Below are positions 1-7,835 of a stretch of 64,000 bases of DNA, piece after piece; position 1 is the stretch's first letter; the number at the start of each line of letters is the position of its first letter. The notes below the pieces were generated by a model. That model was not told where the DNA came from, did no database searches, and worked only from the letters and a program-made list of their open reading frames with translations. The translations under genes and the position numbers were made by a program. The stretch is from Avibacterium volantium (GTDB lineage: Bacteria > Pseudomonadota > Gammaproteobacteria > Enterobacterales > Pasteurellaceae), in the NCBI RefSeq assembly GCF_900635775.1, contig NZ_LR134167.1, positions 591,001-655,000 on the forward strand, read 5' to 3'.

Positions 1-226
1 GGAAGAACTGCGTGAAGTGGTGCGTCAAGTGCCGTTAGATCGCCTGCTGGTGGAAACCGACAGCCCTTATCTTGCGCCTGTGCCTTATCGCGGCAAACAA
101 AATCAACCAGCTTATACCCGCGAAGTATGCGATTATGTGGCAACCTTAAAAGGGCTTTCTAGCGAGGAATTTGCCCAAATCACCACACAAAATTTTGAGC
201 GTTTGTTCAAAATTCAGGTACAATAA
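1..226 (+). CDS. TatD-family metal-dependent DNase (YcfH-like), C-terminal part
   Basis: Only the last ~74 residues are present; the reading frame is open from the window edge (second base) to the TAA at 224-226. The visible part contains [10 protein letters not shown], which holds a conserved aspartate of the TatD metal site, followed by the family motif around RGKQNQPAY and a closing NFERLF helix. TatD/YcfH proteins are TIM-barrel metal-dependent hydrolases with DNase activity. The exact paralogue (YcfH, TatD or YjjV) cannot be settled from the tail, but the NQPAYTREV stretch looks most like YcfH. Confidence 0.85.
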   Translation, partial: EELREVVRQVPLDRLLVETDSPYLAPVPYRGKQNQPAYTREVCDYVATLKGLSSEEFAQITTQNFERLFKIQVQ

Positions 227-265
227 AGCATCACTAAAGAATTACTTTAGCAGGAGGAAGACACA

Positions 266-793
266 ATGCGCCGCTTTTTTAAATATTTTTTTATTTTGAT
301 CATCTTTTTATTCCACGGTTTTTTGTTTGCCCTAGTGAACTACGTTACCCCACATTATGACGTAACGCGCGTTACTGGGGTGGAAGTAAAACGTGTGGAC
401 AAAGATGGCCCAATCACGAAATCAAATCCAGCAGACGGCCCAACTCGTGATGTGTATTACATTTATACACAAAAACCGAATGAAGATAAGGTAATGGTGT
501 ATCGCAATGAAGATACACGCTGGGGCTTTCCGTTCTATTTCAAATTTGGTTCGGCAGATTTACAAGCCAAAGCGCAAAGTTTTGCGGTGGAACATAAATT
601 GGTGCAAGTGAAATATTATGGTTGGCGTTTGGTGTTATTTGATGAGTTCCGTAATGCCACATCAATCAAAGAAGTGACCTTAGATGAAGGTGCATCTTAC
701 CCGATTTTGTCTTATGTGTTTTACTTCTTCTTGTTGATTACGCTGTTTTTCTCAATCCAATTCGTGCGCGGGTGGTTTGATAGCGAACGATAA
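266..793 (+). CDS. DUF1523-type membrane-anchored protein, unknown function
   Basis: The 175-residue protein has a hydrophobic N-terminal segment (about residues 5-28) and a second one near the C-terminus (about 145-168). Between them lies a periplasm- or cytoplasm-facing domain of about 115 residues (VTRVTGVEVKRVDKDGP, then a YYIYTQKP segment). This layout matches the DUF1523 family as I recall it; no biochemical role is known to me. The start is supported by a strong AGGAGG at 252-257, eight bases before the ATG. It lies 40 bp after the TatD-type gene and 65 bp before the PaeA-like gene on the same strand, so co-transcription is possible. Confidence 0.7.
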   Translation: MRRFFKYFFILIIFLFHGFLFALVNYVTPHYDVTRVTGVEVKRVDKDGPITKSNPADGPTRDVYYIYTQKPNEDKVMVYRNEDTRWGFPFYFKFGSADLQAKAQSFAVEHKLVQVKYYGWRLVLFDEFRNATSIKEVTLDEGASYPILSYVFYFFLLITLFFSIQFVRGWFDSER

Positions 794-858
794 GCATCAA
801 AATAAGGTGAAAGTGGTGTATCTTGTGATGCACCATTTTTTGTCTAAGGATAATAAAA

Positions 859-2148
859 ATGGGATTATTTGAAGCAATATTAAGTTTGGCTGCCTTAATT
901 GGCATAAGTGCGGTGATTTCTTCCGCAGAAATTTCCCTCGCAGGGGCAAGAAAGTTGAAGCTACAAAGTCTTGAAAATGAAGGTGATGAGCGAGCAAGAT
1001 TAGTGCTACAACTGCAAGCGCAACCGGGGCGATTTATCACCGTGGTGCAAATTGGCTTGAATATGGTGGCAATTTTAGGTGGGGTGATTGGCGAAAGTGC
1101 CATTAGTCCTGTACTGGAAAAATTACTTGCCCAATATAGCCACGCAGAATGGTTGCAAAGTGCCGCGTCTTGGTTGTCTTTTGCCATTGTAACCATTGCG
1201 TTTATTTTACTGGCGGATCTGATTCCTAAACGCCTTGCAATGACCAATCCAGAAGCCGTCGCATTGCGCACCGTACGCATTATGCTATTCTGCATTTTCT
1301 TATTTAAGCCTATCGTGTGGCTGTTTGACGCTATTGCCAACGGTGTATTTCGCTTATTTCGCATTTCTACCGTGCGAGAAGATAACCTGACCCCTGAAGA
1401 TATTGTGGCGCTGATGGACGCAGGAGCTGAGGCGGGCGTGCTAAAAGCGCAAGAACATTATTTGATCGAAAATATTTTCGATATGCAAGAACGCACGGTG
1501 ACTTCCACAATGACCACGCGTGAAAATATCGTTTTTTTAGACCGCACTTTTGATCGCGAAAAAGTGATAGCAACCATTAAATCTAACCCTCATTCTAAAT
1601 TGCTGATTTGTGATAATGGACTAGATAAAATTTTAGGCTACATTGAGTCGCACAGCTTGCTCACCTTGTATTTGCAAGAACAGCAGGTTTCTCTCACAGA
1701 TCAGCGTATTCTGCGTAAGCCCTTGTTTATCCCTGATACTTTATCCCTATTTGAAGTGCTGGAATTGTTTAAATCTGCGGGCGAAGATTTTGCCGTAATC
1801 GTCAATGAATATGCCTTAGTGGTGGGTATTGTTACCTTAAATGATGTGATGAGCATCGTAATGGGCGAATTGGTGTCGAGTGAAGAAGAGCAAATCGTCC
1901 GCCGTGACGAAAGTTCGTGGCTGATTGACGGCGCAACCCCTTTGGAAGATGTAATGCGAGCCTTAGAAATCGAAACCTTCCCTGATGCGGAAAACTACGA
2001 AACCATCGGCGGATTTATGATGTATATGCTACGCAAAATCCCGAAAAAAACCGATTTTGTGCTATACGACAAATATAAATTTGAAATTATCGACACCGAG
2101 AATTTTAAAATTGACCAACTGATGGTGTCTTTAAGAAAGGATATATAG
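859..2148 (+). CDS. DUF21/CBS-domain membrane protein (YtfL/PaeA-like)
   Basis: The 429-residue protein has an N-terminal DUF21 (CNNM) membrane domain of about 190 residues. It begins with a hydrophobic segment followed by SSAEISLAGARKLKLQ and contains LLADLIPKRLAM. A CBS pair follows (about 210-335, with REDNLTPEDIVALMDAGAEAG just before it and VGIVTLNDVMSIVMG inside it), then a CorC/HlyC-type C-terminal domain (about 345-425). E. coli YtfL (PaeA) of this layout exports cadaverine and putrescine; older annotations say 'hemolysin', which is misleading. Substrate here is inferred. An AAGGA lies upstream of the ATG. Two uptake signals (906-914 and 1541-1549) lie inside the gene. Confidence 0.85.
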   Translation: MGLFEAILSLAALIGISAVISSAEISLAGARKLKLQSLENEGDERARLVLQLQAQPGRFITVVQIGLNMVAILGGVIGESAISPVLEKLLAQYSHAEWLQSAASWLSFAIVTIAFILLADLIPKRLAMTNPEAVALRTVRIMLFCIFLFKPIVWLFDAIANGVFRLFRISTVREDNLTPEDIVALMDAGAEAGVLKAQEHYLIENIFDMQERTVTSTMTTRENIVFLDRTFDREKVIATIKSNPHSKLLICDNGLDKILGYIESHSLLTLYLQEQQVSLTDQRILRKPLFIPDTLSLFEVLELFKSAGEDFAVIVNEYALVVGIVTLNDVMSIVMGELVSSEEEQIVRRDESSWLIDGATPLEDVMRALEIETFPDAENYETIGGFMMYMLRKIPKKTDFVLYDKYKFEIIDTENFKIDQLMVSLRKDI

Positions 2149-2232
2149 GATTAAGGTGAGATAAGGCAGTGAGCTGAAAAGAACGTGATCGGTAGGCTGC
2201 CTGTGTTTGCTCAATCCATATTTTTACTCAAC

Positions 2233-2262
2233 AAAAAAACCCTACTTGCGTAGGGTTTTTTG
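2233..2262. terminator. Bidirectional terminator between the PaeA-like gene and rpmE
   Basis: The hairpin CCCTA-cttgcg-TAGGG is flanked by an A-run on the left and a T-run on the right. It can therefore end transcripts from both convergent genes. Confidence 0.8.
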
Positions 2263-2274
2263 TCATCAACAATC

Positions 2275-2487
2275 TTATTTTGTGCTTGGAATGCTGAAGC
2301 GTTTGTTGAAGCGTTCAACACGACCACCAGTATCAACAACACGTTGTTTACCAGTGTAGAATGGGTGGCAGTTGCTGCACACATCTAAGTTCAAAGCTTT
2401 ACCTAAAGTTGAACGCGTTTTGATTACATTACCGCAAGAACAAGTTGCCGTAATTTCTTTATATTCTGGGTGAATACCTTGTTGCAT
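2275..2487 (-). CDS. rpmE: 50S ribosomal protein bL31 (zinc-binding type)
   Basis: The product is 70 residues, the normal length for bL31. Cys16, Cys18, Cys37 and Cys40 (CSC...CSNC) form the zinc site of the C+ type of L31, the version replaced by YkgM-type L31 under zinc starvation. The body matches E. coli L31 closely ([14 protein letters not shown] at the end). I place the start at the ATG at 2487, giving [10 protein letters not shown]. An upstream TTG would add four residues, but the AGG ribosome binding site lies inside that extension. The gene stands alone on the minus strand with its own promoter and a leader of roughly 110 nt. Confidence 0.97.
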   Translation of the reverse strand: MQQGIHPEYKEITATCSCGNVIKTRSTLGKALNLDVCSNCHPFYTGKQRVVDTGGRVERFNKRFSIPSTK

Positions 2488-2597
2488 AGAAAACCTCAAT
2501 TTGAAGCCACTCCGCTCTCTAAAACTGAATTTAGCACCGAGTGTGGTTAATATTACGCTTATAACACATCGCCATAAGCAGGATCTTTCATTTAAGC
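2488..2597 (-). promoter_or_regulatory. rpmE mRNA leader, possible L31 autoregulatory element
   Basis: The leader between the predicted start point and the rpmE ATG holds a short hairpin, CTAAA-ttcagt-TTTAG, within a longer imperfectly paired region. bL31 is known to repress its own rpmE mRNA in E. coli through the leader, so this is a reasonable candidate for the same control. Structure and function are inferred. Confidence 0.35.
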
Positions 2598-2603
2598 CCG
2601 CAG

Positions 2604-2631
2604 ATTATACCGAAAAAAAAGGAATATTCAA
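2604..2631 (-). promoter_or_regulatory. rpmE promoter (-35 TTGAAT, -10 TATAAT, 16-bp spacer)
   Basis: On the minus strand TTGAAT (2631-2626) and a perfect TATAAT (2609-2604) are 16 bp apart. Transcription would start near 2597, leaving an rpmE leader of about 110 nt. The promoter lies back to back with priA. Confidence 0.7.
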
Positions 2632-2687
2632 GGGGCGAGATTATTCCGCTATAATAAGGGCAATTTTTGTTTGTTAAGGCTCGCATA

Positions 2688-4874
2688 ATGAAACTTGTTC
2701 GAGTGGCGCTGGCTGTGCCGTTGTTCCAATTTTTTGATTATCTTCTGCCCGAAGGTTTAAACCCTGTGGTGGGCGGGCGCGTGGTTGTGCCATTTGGAAC
2801 ACAAAAACGAGTGGGGATCGTGGTGGATTTTCCTACGGAAAGTGAGATTGAACTACAACAGCTCAAAGGGATCTTGGGCGTGCTAGATGAGCAAAATTTA
2901 TTTAACGAACCTGTGTGGCAGCTCATTCACTGGGCAGCGAATTATTATCAAGCGCCCTTGGGAGAAGCCTTATTCCAAGCCTTGCCAGTGAAATTGCGGC
3001 AGGGCGAAAGTGCGGTGCAAAATTCGCAAGTTTTTTTCCATATTACAGAATTAGGCGAGCAAGCCTTGCGTGAGAATTTGCTGAAACGCGCGAAGAAACA
3101 GCAAGAAGCCTTGCAATTATTGGCCGCACAGCCTGTGGAAAAAGGGCAGAATTCCTTTGCCGCGAGCATTTGGCAGAACCTGAAAGAAAAAGGCTATGTG
3201 GTAGAAAAAGAACAGCTAGCGGAAATTCGCCCTTGGCAAGATATTGAACAGCCGATTGTAAATGAGCAAAATAAACATCGCTTAAATAAAGAACAGGCGT
3301 TGGCGCTAGGGCAAATTTTATTTCATCAAGGCTTTGCTGCGTGGTTGATTGACGGCGTAACGGGTTCGGGCAAAACGGAAATCTATTTACAAAGCATTGA
3401 AGAAACCTTGAAAAAAGGGCGACAAGTGTTGGTGCTTGTGCCTGAGATTGGCTTAACCCCGCAAACCGTGCAACGCTTTAAAGCACGTTTTAATGTGGAA
3501 ATTGATGTGCTACATTCTAATTTGAACGATACGCAACGCTTGCAGGCTTGGCAACGAGCAAAATCGGGACAAAGTGCGGTGGTTATTGGCACGAGATCGG
3601 CACTGTTTACCCAATTTGCCGATCTTGGTTTGATCGTGATTGATGAAGAACACGACAGTTCTTTCAAGCAGCAAGAGGGTTGGCGTTATCACGCGCGGGA
3701 TCTCGCCGTGGTGTATGCCAAACAGTTGGATATTCCCATTTTATTAGGATCGGCAACGCCAAGCCTTGAGAGCTTGAATAACGTGAAATTGGGCAAATAC
3801 CAGCACATTATTTTGCAAAAAAGAGCAGGAAATAGCACCGCACTTCAACAGTTTGTCATCGACCTGAAACATCAGCGTATGCAAAATGGCTTGTCAGATG
3901 CCCTTGCCAACAAAATGCAGGAACATTTACAGCAAGGCAATCAAGTGTTGCTATTTTTAAACCGCCGTGGTTTTGCGCCTGTGTTGTTTTGCCACGAATG
4001 CGGTTGGATTGCCGAATGTCAGCATTGCGAAAAGCCTTATACTTATCATCAACATCAACGCGTGTTGCGCTGCCATCATTGTAACTCACAAAAGCTCATT
4101 CCAATGCAATGTGGGCATTGTGGTTCAACCCATTTGATGACCACGGGACTTGGCACCGAACAGCTGGAAGAAACCCTAAAACAACGCTTCCCTGATTATG
4201 TGGTAACGCGTATTGACCGCGATAGTACCGCGCGCAAAGGCAAGCTAGAACAGCATTTGCAAGATATTCAGCAAGGCAAAAGCCAGATCTTAATCGGCAC
4301 GCAAATGCTCGCAAAAGGCCATCATTTTCCTAATGTGACCTTAGTGGGCTTAATGAATGTGGATAATGCCTTGTTTTCTTTGGATTTTCGTGCAGAAGAA
4401 CGGCTTGCTCAGCTTTATGTGCAAGTGTCAGGGCGCGCGGGGCGCGGTGAAAAACACGGGCAAGTGGTGCTGCAAACGCACTATCCCGATCACCCCTTAT
4501 TACGCACTTTGTTAAAAGATGGCTACGGTGAATTTGCTCAGCAAGCCTTGCATTTACGCCAACAAATGGGGCTGCCGCCTTATAGCGCACAGGCCTTATT
4601 TCGCGCGCAGAGCCGACATAGCGAAGAAGCCGAGCAGTTTTTACAACATATTGCCGAACAGCTACAACAACAAAATGTTACAGGCTTGCAAATTTACGGC
4701 CCATTGCCAGCCCCATTTAGCAAAAAAGCAGGGTTTTACCGTTGGCAGTTATTGCTACAACATTCTTCCAAAGCAAAACTACAGCAAGTGTTAAGCCAAT
4801 TTAAACCGCATATTCCGCAAAAGGCTCACCAAGTGCGGTGGATTTTAGATGTGGATCCGTTAGATTTAAGTTAA
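2688..4874 (+). CDS. priA: Primosomal replication restart helicase PriA
   Basis: PriA reloads the replisome at stalled or D-loop forks. The protein is about 728 residues (E. coli 732). The N-terminal DNA-binding domain begins VRVALAVPLFQFFDYLLPEG. The helicase core has Walker A (GVTGSGKTE) and a DEEH box (VIDEEHDSS). Between the helicase motifs is the paired zinc-binding region with eight cysteines (CHECGWIAECQHC ... CHHCNS ... CGHCGSTH). The C-terminus ends WILDVDPLDLS, matching the E. coli WVLDVDPIEG. I prefer the ATG at 2688 over an in-frame TTG 21 bp upstream. The gene carries several uptake signals and is followed by ftsN, a conserved neighbourhood. Confidence 0.97.
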   Translation: MKLVRVALAVPLFQFFDYLLPEGLNPVVGGRVVVPFGTQKRVGIVVDFPTESEIELQQLKGILGVLDEQNLFNEPVWQLIHWAANYYQAPLGEALFQALPVKLRQGESAVQNSQVFFHITELGEQALRENLLKRAKKQQEALQLLAAQPVEKGQNSFAASIWQNLKEKGYVVEKEQLAEIRPWQDIEQPIVNEQNKHRLNKEQALALGQILFHQGFAAWLIDGVTGSGKTEIYLQSIEETLKKGRQVLVLVPEIGLTPQTVQRFKARFNVEIDVLHSNLNDTQRLQAWQRAKSGQSAVVIGTRSALFTQFADLGLIVIDEEHDSSFKQQEGWRYHARDLAVVYAKQLDIPILLGSATPSLESLNNVKLGKYQHIILQKRAGNSTALQQFVIDLKHQRMQNGLSDALANKMQEHLQQGNQVLLFLNRRGFAPVLFCHECGWIAECQHCEKPYTYHQHQRVLRCHHCNSQKLIPMQCGHCGSTHLMTTGLGTEQLEETLKQRFPDYVVTRIDRDSTARKGKLEQHLQDIQQGKSQILIGTQMLAKGHHFPNVTLVGLMNVDNALFSLDFRAEERLAQLYVQVSGRAGRGEKHGQVVLQTHYPDHPLLRTLLKDGYGEFAQQALHLRQQMGLPPYSAQALFRAQSRHSEEAEQFLQHIAEQLQQQNVTGLQIYGPLPAPFSKKAGFYRWQLLLQHSSKAKLQQVLSQFKPHIPQKAHQVRWILDVDPLDLS

Positions 4875-5016
4875 AACTTGCTAGCCATTACCCCTATTTT
4901 TCAGTAGAATTGCGGTTATTTTTTATTATGGTTGGGGATAATTGTTAAATTTCCCACTGATTGAGTAAATTTATCCTAAATTTTGACCGCACTTTTAATG
5001 GAAACAAGGTGTTATT

Positions 5017-5823
5017 GTGGCTAAACGTGATTATGTTTCTCGCCGATCTGGCGCAACAAATAAGAAAGCAAAGAAAGTAAATAAATCAGTAGTTTTAACG
5101 ATTGTGGCATTAGTGATCGCACTATTTGCGGGTGGATTATATTTTCTTAAGCAAAAATCTAACGAAATTGCCCCTGTTGTGCCTACGCCAGAGAAAAAAG
5201 CGCCAAAAAGCGTCTTGCCAACGCCCCCTGAAGAAGTGTGGAGCTATATTAAAGCCTTGGAAACGCGCACTGTGCCTGTGGACGATAATCCAAAATCTTT
5301 GGAAAAAAATATGCGTTTAACAGAAGAGCAGAAAAAAGTGCTAATCGAAATGGAAAAAGAGCAAAAGGCTGCCGAAGCCGCGCGCTTAAAACAGGCTGAA
5401 GAACGCAAGAAAGCCGAAGAACAGGCAGCCAGAGAAGCCGCAAGAAAACCAGAGCCAGCCAAAGCTAGCGTGGTGGAAAGCAAGCCTATGGTGGTAGAAA
5501 CAAAACCTGTCGTGAAAGTAAAAGAAGAAAGTAAAAAAGCGGAAACGGTGAAAAAAGAAGAAGCGCCGAAGAAAGTGGAAACTGCAGTCGCAAAAAATAC
5601 CAACGGAGAGAAAAAATATGGCTTGCAATGTGGCGCATTTAAAAATCGTCATCAAGCAGAAAATATTCAAGCCAAACTTGTGTTAGCTGGGTTTAATGCG
5701 CGTGTAAATAGCAGTGCAGATTGGAATCGTGTGGTAATCGGTCCGGTGGGGGATCGCACAACAACGCAAAAGACGCTTGAAAAGGCGAAGTCAATCACCA
5801 CTTGTGTGTTGATTGGAATGTAA
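5017..5823 (+). CDS. ftsN: Cell division protein FtsN (SPOR domain)
   Basis: FtsN is the late divisome protein that triggers septal peptidoglycan synthesis. The 268-residue product starts with GTG and MAKRDYVSRRSG, the short cytoplasmic segment that contacts FtsA in E. coli. One membrane segment follows (about 25-44), then a periplasmic linker rich in Lys/Glu/Ala (about 105-195). A SPOR domain (about 197-268) contains two cysteines (YGLQCGAF and TTCVLIGM) positioned like the disulfide of E. coli FtsN. An AAGG ribosome site lies a few bases before the GTG, and a USS (ACCGCACTT) lies in the leader. It follows priA by 142 bp. Confidence 0.93.
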   Translation: MAKRDYVSRRSGATNKKAKKVNKSVVLTIVALVIALFAGGLYFLKQKSNEIAPVVPTPEKKAPKSVLPTPPEEVWSYIKALETRTVPVDDNPKSLEKNMRLTEEQKKVLIEMEKEQKAAEAARLKQAEERKKAEEQAAREAARKPEPAKASVVESKPMVVETKPVVKVKEESKKAETVKKEEAPKKVETAVAKNTNGEKKYGLQCGAFKNRHQAENIQAKLVLAGFNARVNSSADWNRVVIGPVGDRTTTQKTLEKAKSITTCVLIGM

Positions 5824-5846
5824 AATTTGAAATACTAAATCTCATC

Positions 5847-5874
5847 AGCCACCTTTCAAAAGGTGGCTTTTTTT
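5847..5874 (+). terminator. Terminator after ftsN
   Basis: The stem AGCCACCTT-tcaa-AAGGTGGCT is followed by seven T residues. It separates ftsN from the efflux operon. Confidence 0.9.
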
Positions 5875-5921
5875 CGCTTATTTTTTGATTTATTTATTGC
5901 GTTAAAATAAAAAATCATTAA

Positions 5922-5939
5922 AATGAACGAACGTTCATT
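5922..5939. promoter_or_regulatory. Palindromic operator for the adjacent TetR-family regulator
   Basis: AATGAACG-AA-CGTTCATT is a perfect 8-bp inverted repeat with a 2-bp centre, 58 bp upstream of the regulator's start codon. Operators of this TGAACG...CGTTCA shape are common for TetR/AcrR-family repressors. Autoregulation of the regulator-pump operon is inferred. Confidence 0.7.
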
Positions 5940-5997
5940 CAGTCCATTCTTTTTACTGTTTGTACTTTTTTCTCTCAATTTTTTTAAGGTTATTTTA

Positions 5998-6564
5998 ATG
6001 CGTCAATCTGAAAATGAGATGACCGAGCAAATCTTTTTGGCCACAGAACGGCTGATGGCAGCAGGTGGATTGCACAATTTGTCGATGCACAAAATTGCCA
6101 AAGAAGCCAATATTTCTGCGGGAACAATTTATATTTACTTCAAAAGTAAAGAAGAATTGCTAAAGGAATTTGCTCGCAGGGTGTTCACCCTTTTTTCTAA
6201 GGAATTAGAAAAAAATTACGATGAAAACCAACCGCACTTTGAACAATATCGTCAAATGTGGTGGAACATTTGGCATCATTTACAAAACAATCCAATGATT
6301 GTGGTGAATATAAGCCAATATCAGTCCTTACCTGATTTTTATGAAATCTGTACGGAGCTGGAAACAGAAAGCCTTTGGTATGCCTTTTGTGAAAAGGCAA
6401 AGAAAGCTGGGGTGCTATGCGATTTATCGCATAAGATTTTGTTTTCATTAGGTTTAGAAAGTGCGATTAATCTGGCCTTAGATCAAGCCTTTTTCAAAAC
6501 TGAAATGAAAGACGGTATGTTAGAAGAAGTGATCGCAAGAACTTGGCGCTCAATTCAAAAATAG
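5998..6564 (+). CDS. TetR/AcrR-family transcriptional repressor of the efflux operon
   Basis: The protein has 188 residues from the ATG at 5998. This start has an AAGG at the right distance; an in-frame ATG at 5923 lies inside the palindrome and would add a hydrophobic non-family stretch. The N-terminal helix-turn-helix is plain (LHNLSMHKIAKEANISAGTI, then YIYFKSKEELLKEF). The rest is the alpha-helical ligand-binding and dimer domain. It is the first gene of a three-gene unit with a membrane fusion protein (31 bp downstream) and an RND pump, the arrangement seen for HI_0893-0895 in H. influenzae. It probably represses its own operon through the palindrome upstream. Confidence 0.88.
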   Translation: MRQSENEMTEQIFLATERLMAAGGLHNLSMHKIAKEANISAGTIYIYFKSKEELLKEFARRVFTLFSKELEKNYDENQPHFEQYRQMWWNIWHHLQNNPMIVVNISQYQSLPDFYEICTELETESLWYAFCEKAKKAGVLCDLSHKILFSLGLESAINLALDQAFFKTEMKDGMLEEVIARTWRSIQK

Positions 6565-6594
6565 TTTAGTGATTTTGTTTTATGGAGTTTTTTT

Positions 6595-7821
6595 ATGAGT
6601 CTTAATACTCAACCCGTTCAACCTAAAACACAAAAGCGTTCGCACGTTTTTTGGGTGAAGTTGATCCTCATCGTGGCGGCATTAATTTTTATTGCAATGA
6701 TTGCGGCAAATATCTTTAAAGGAAAAATGATTGGTCAATATTTGGCAAGTATGCCAGAAACCGCCAACCCAGTTACCGCAATGAAAGTAGAAGCGAGAGA
6801 ATGGACGCCAGTGATTGAAACCACAGGCTTAGTTCGTCCAAATCAAGGGGCGATGCTAAGTGCGCAAACCGCAGGCACAGTTGCCAACGTGTTGGTGCAA
6901 TCAGGCCAAGCCGTGAAAAAAGGCGATGTGTTAGTACAGTTAGACAGCTCAGTGGAACAGGCAAATTTATCGGCTTCGCAAGCGCAGCTTTCTTCGGTGA
7001 AACAAACCTATCAACGTTATCTCAATCTTTATAAAACTAAAAGCGTGTCGCAGCAGGAATTGGATAATGCCAAAGCCAGTTACGATGCCTTAGTGGCCAA
7101 TATTGATGCGTTAAAAGCTACTATTGAACGCCGCCAAATTGTTGCGCCTTTTGATGGCGTAGCGGGGATTGTGAAAGTGAACGTAGGACAATACGTTACT
7201 TTAGGCAGCCCAATTGTACGCGTGGAAGATCGTAGCCAAATGAAAGTGGATTTCTCCGTGGCACAAAATTCCTTAGAGCAATTACACTTAGATCAAAAAG
7301 TTACCGCAACGGCTGATGCCCTTTTAGGGGAAACCTTTGGGGCAAAAATCACCGCGATTGAGCCAGCAATTAACGGTTCAACAGGTTTAATTGATGTGCA
7401 AGCGACCTTTGATCAGCCTGAGGGCGAAAAATTATTGTCAGGAATGTTCACCCGTTTACGCATTGCCTTGCCAACAGAGCGCAACCAAGTTGTCGTGCCA
7501 CAAGTGGCGGTGAGCTACAATATGTACGGAGAAATCGCCTACGTTTTAACCGCACTTTCTGATGAAGATAAACAGAAGCTATTAGATAACGATAAATTCC
7601 CGCACAAAGATGATATTGATAAAGTCTATCGTGCCAAACAAATCACTGTATTCACCAAAGATCGCCAAGGTATTTATGCCCAATTAAAAGGCGATGATGT
7701 GAAAGTGGGTGATTTAATCATCACAGGCGGTCAGCAACGCATCGGTAACGGCAGCTTAGTGTTTGTTACTGATAAAGCAGGCGTGGGAACAAGCGAACCT
7801 GTGAAGAAAACCAATCTTTAA
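6595..7821 (+). CDS. RND efflux periplasmic adaptor (membrane fusion protein, AcrA-like)
   Basis: The 408-residue protein has one N-terminal membrane anchor (about 20-43) and no lipobox, so it is anchored by a helix rather than lipid. The order is typical: a split lipoyl domain (GAMLSAQTAGTVANVLVQSGQAVKKGDVLVQLDSS, rejoining at RRQIVAPFDGVAGIV), a coiled-coil hairpin (about 120-175), then beta-barrel and membrane-proximal domains. It bridges the inner-membrane pump encoded next to an outer-membrane channel. No outer-membrane factor gene is present here, so a TolC-type channel must come from elsewhere. A GGAG precedes the ATG and the pump gene follows after 14 bp. Confidence 0.92.
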   Translation: MSLNTQPVQPKTQKRSHVFWVKLILIVAALIFIAMIAANIFKGKMIGQYLASMPETANPVTAMKVEAREWTPVIETTGLVRPNQGAMLSAQTAGTVANVLVQSGQAVKKGDVLVQLDSSVEQANLSASQAQLSSVKQTYQRYLNLYKTKSVSQQELDNAKASYDALVANIDALKATIERRQIVAPFDGVAGIVKVNVGQYVTLGSPIVRVEDRSQMKVDFSVAQNSLEQLHLDQKVTATADALLGETFGAKITAIEPAINGSTGLIDVQATFDQPEGEKLLSGMFTRLRIALPTERNQVVVPQVAVSYNMYGEIAYVLTALSDEDKQKLLDNDKFPHKDDIDKVYRAKQITVFTKDRQGIYAQLKGDDVKVGDLIITGGQQRIGNGSLVFVTDKAGVGTSEPVKKTNL

Positions 7822-7835
7822 TTAGGAAATAGCGA

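Noticed and set aside
738..1364. 208-codon minus-strand frame opposite the PaeA-like gene
   Set aside because: It is the mirror of a well-conserved membrane protein gene, has no family match that I recognise and no ribosome site.
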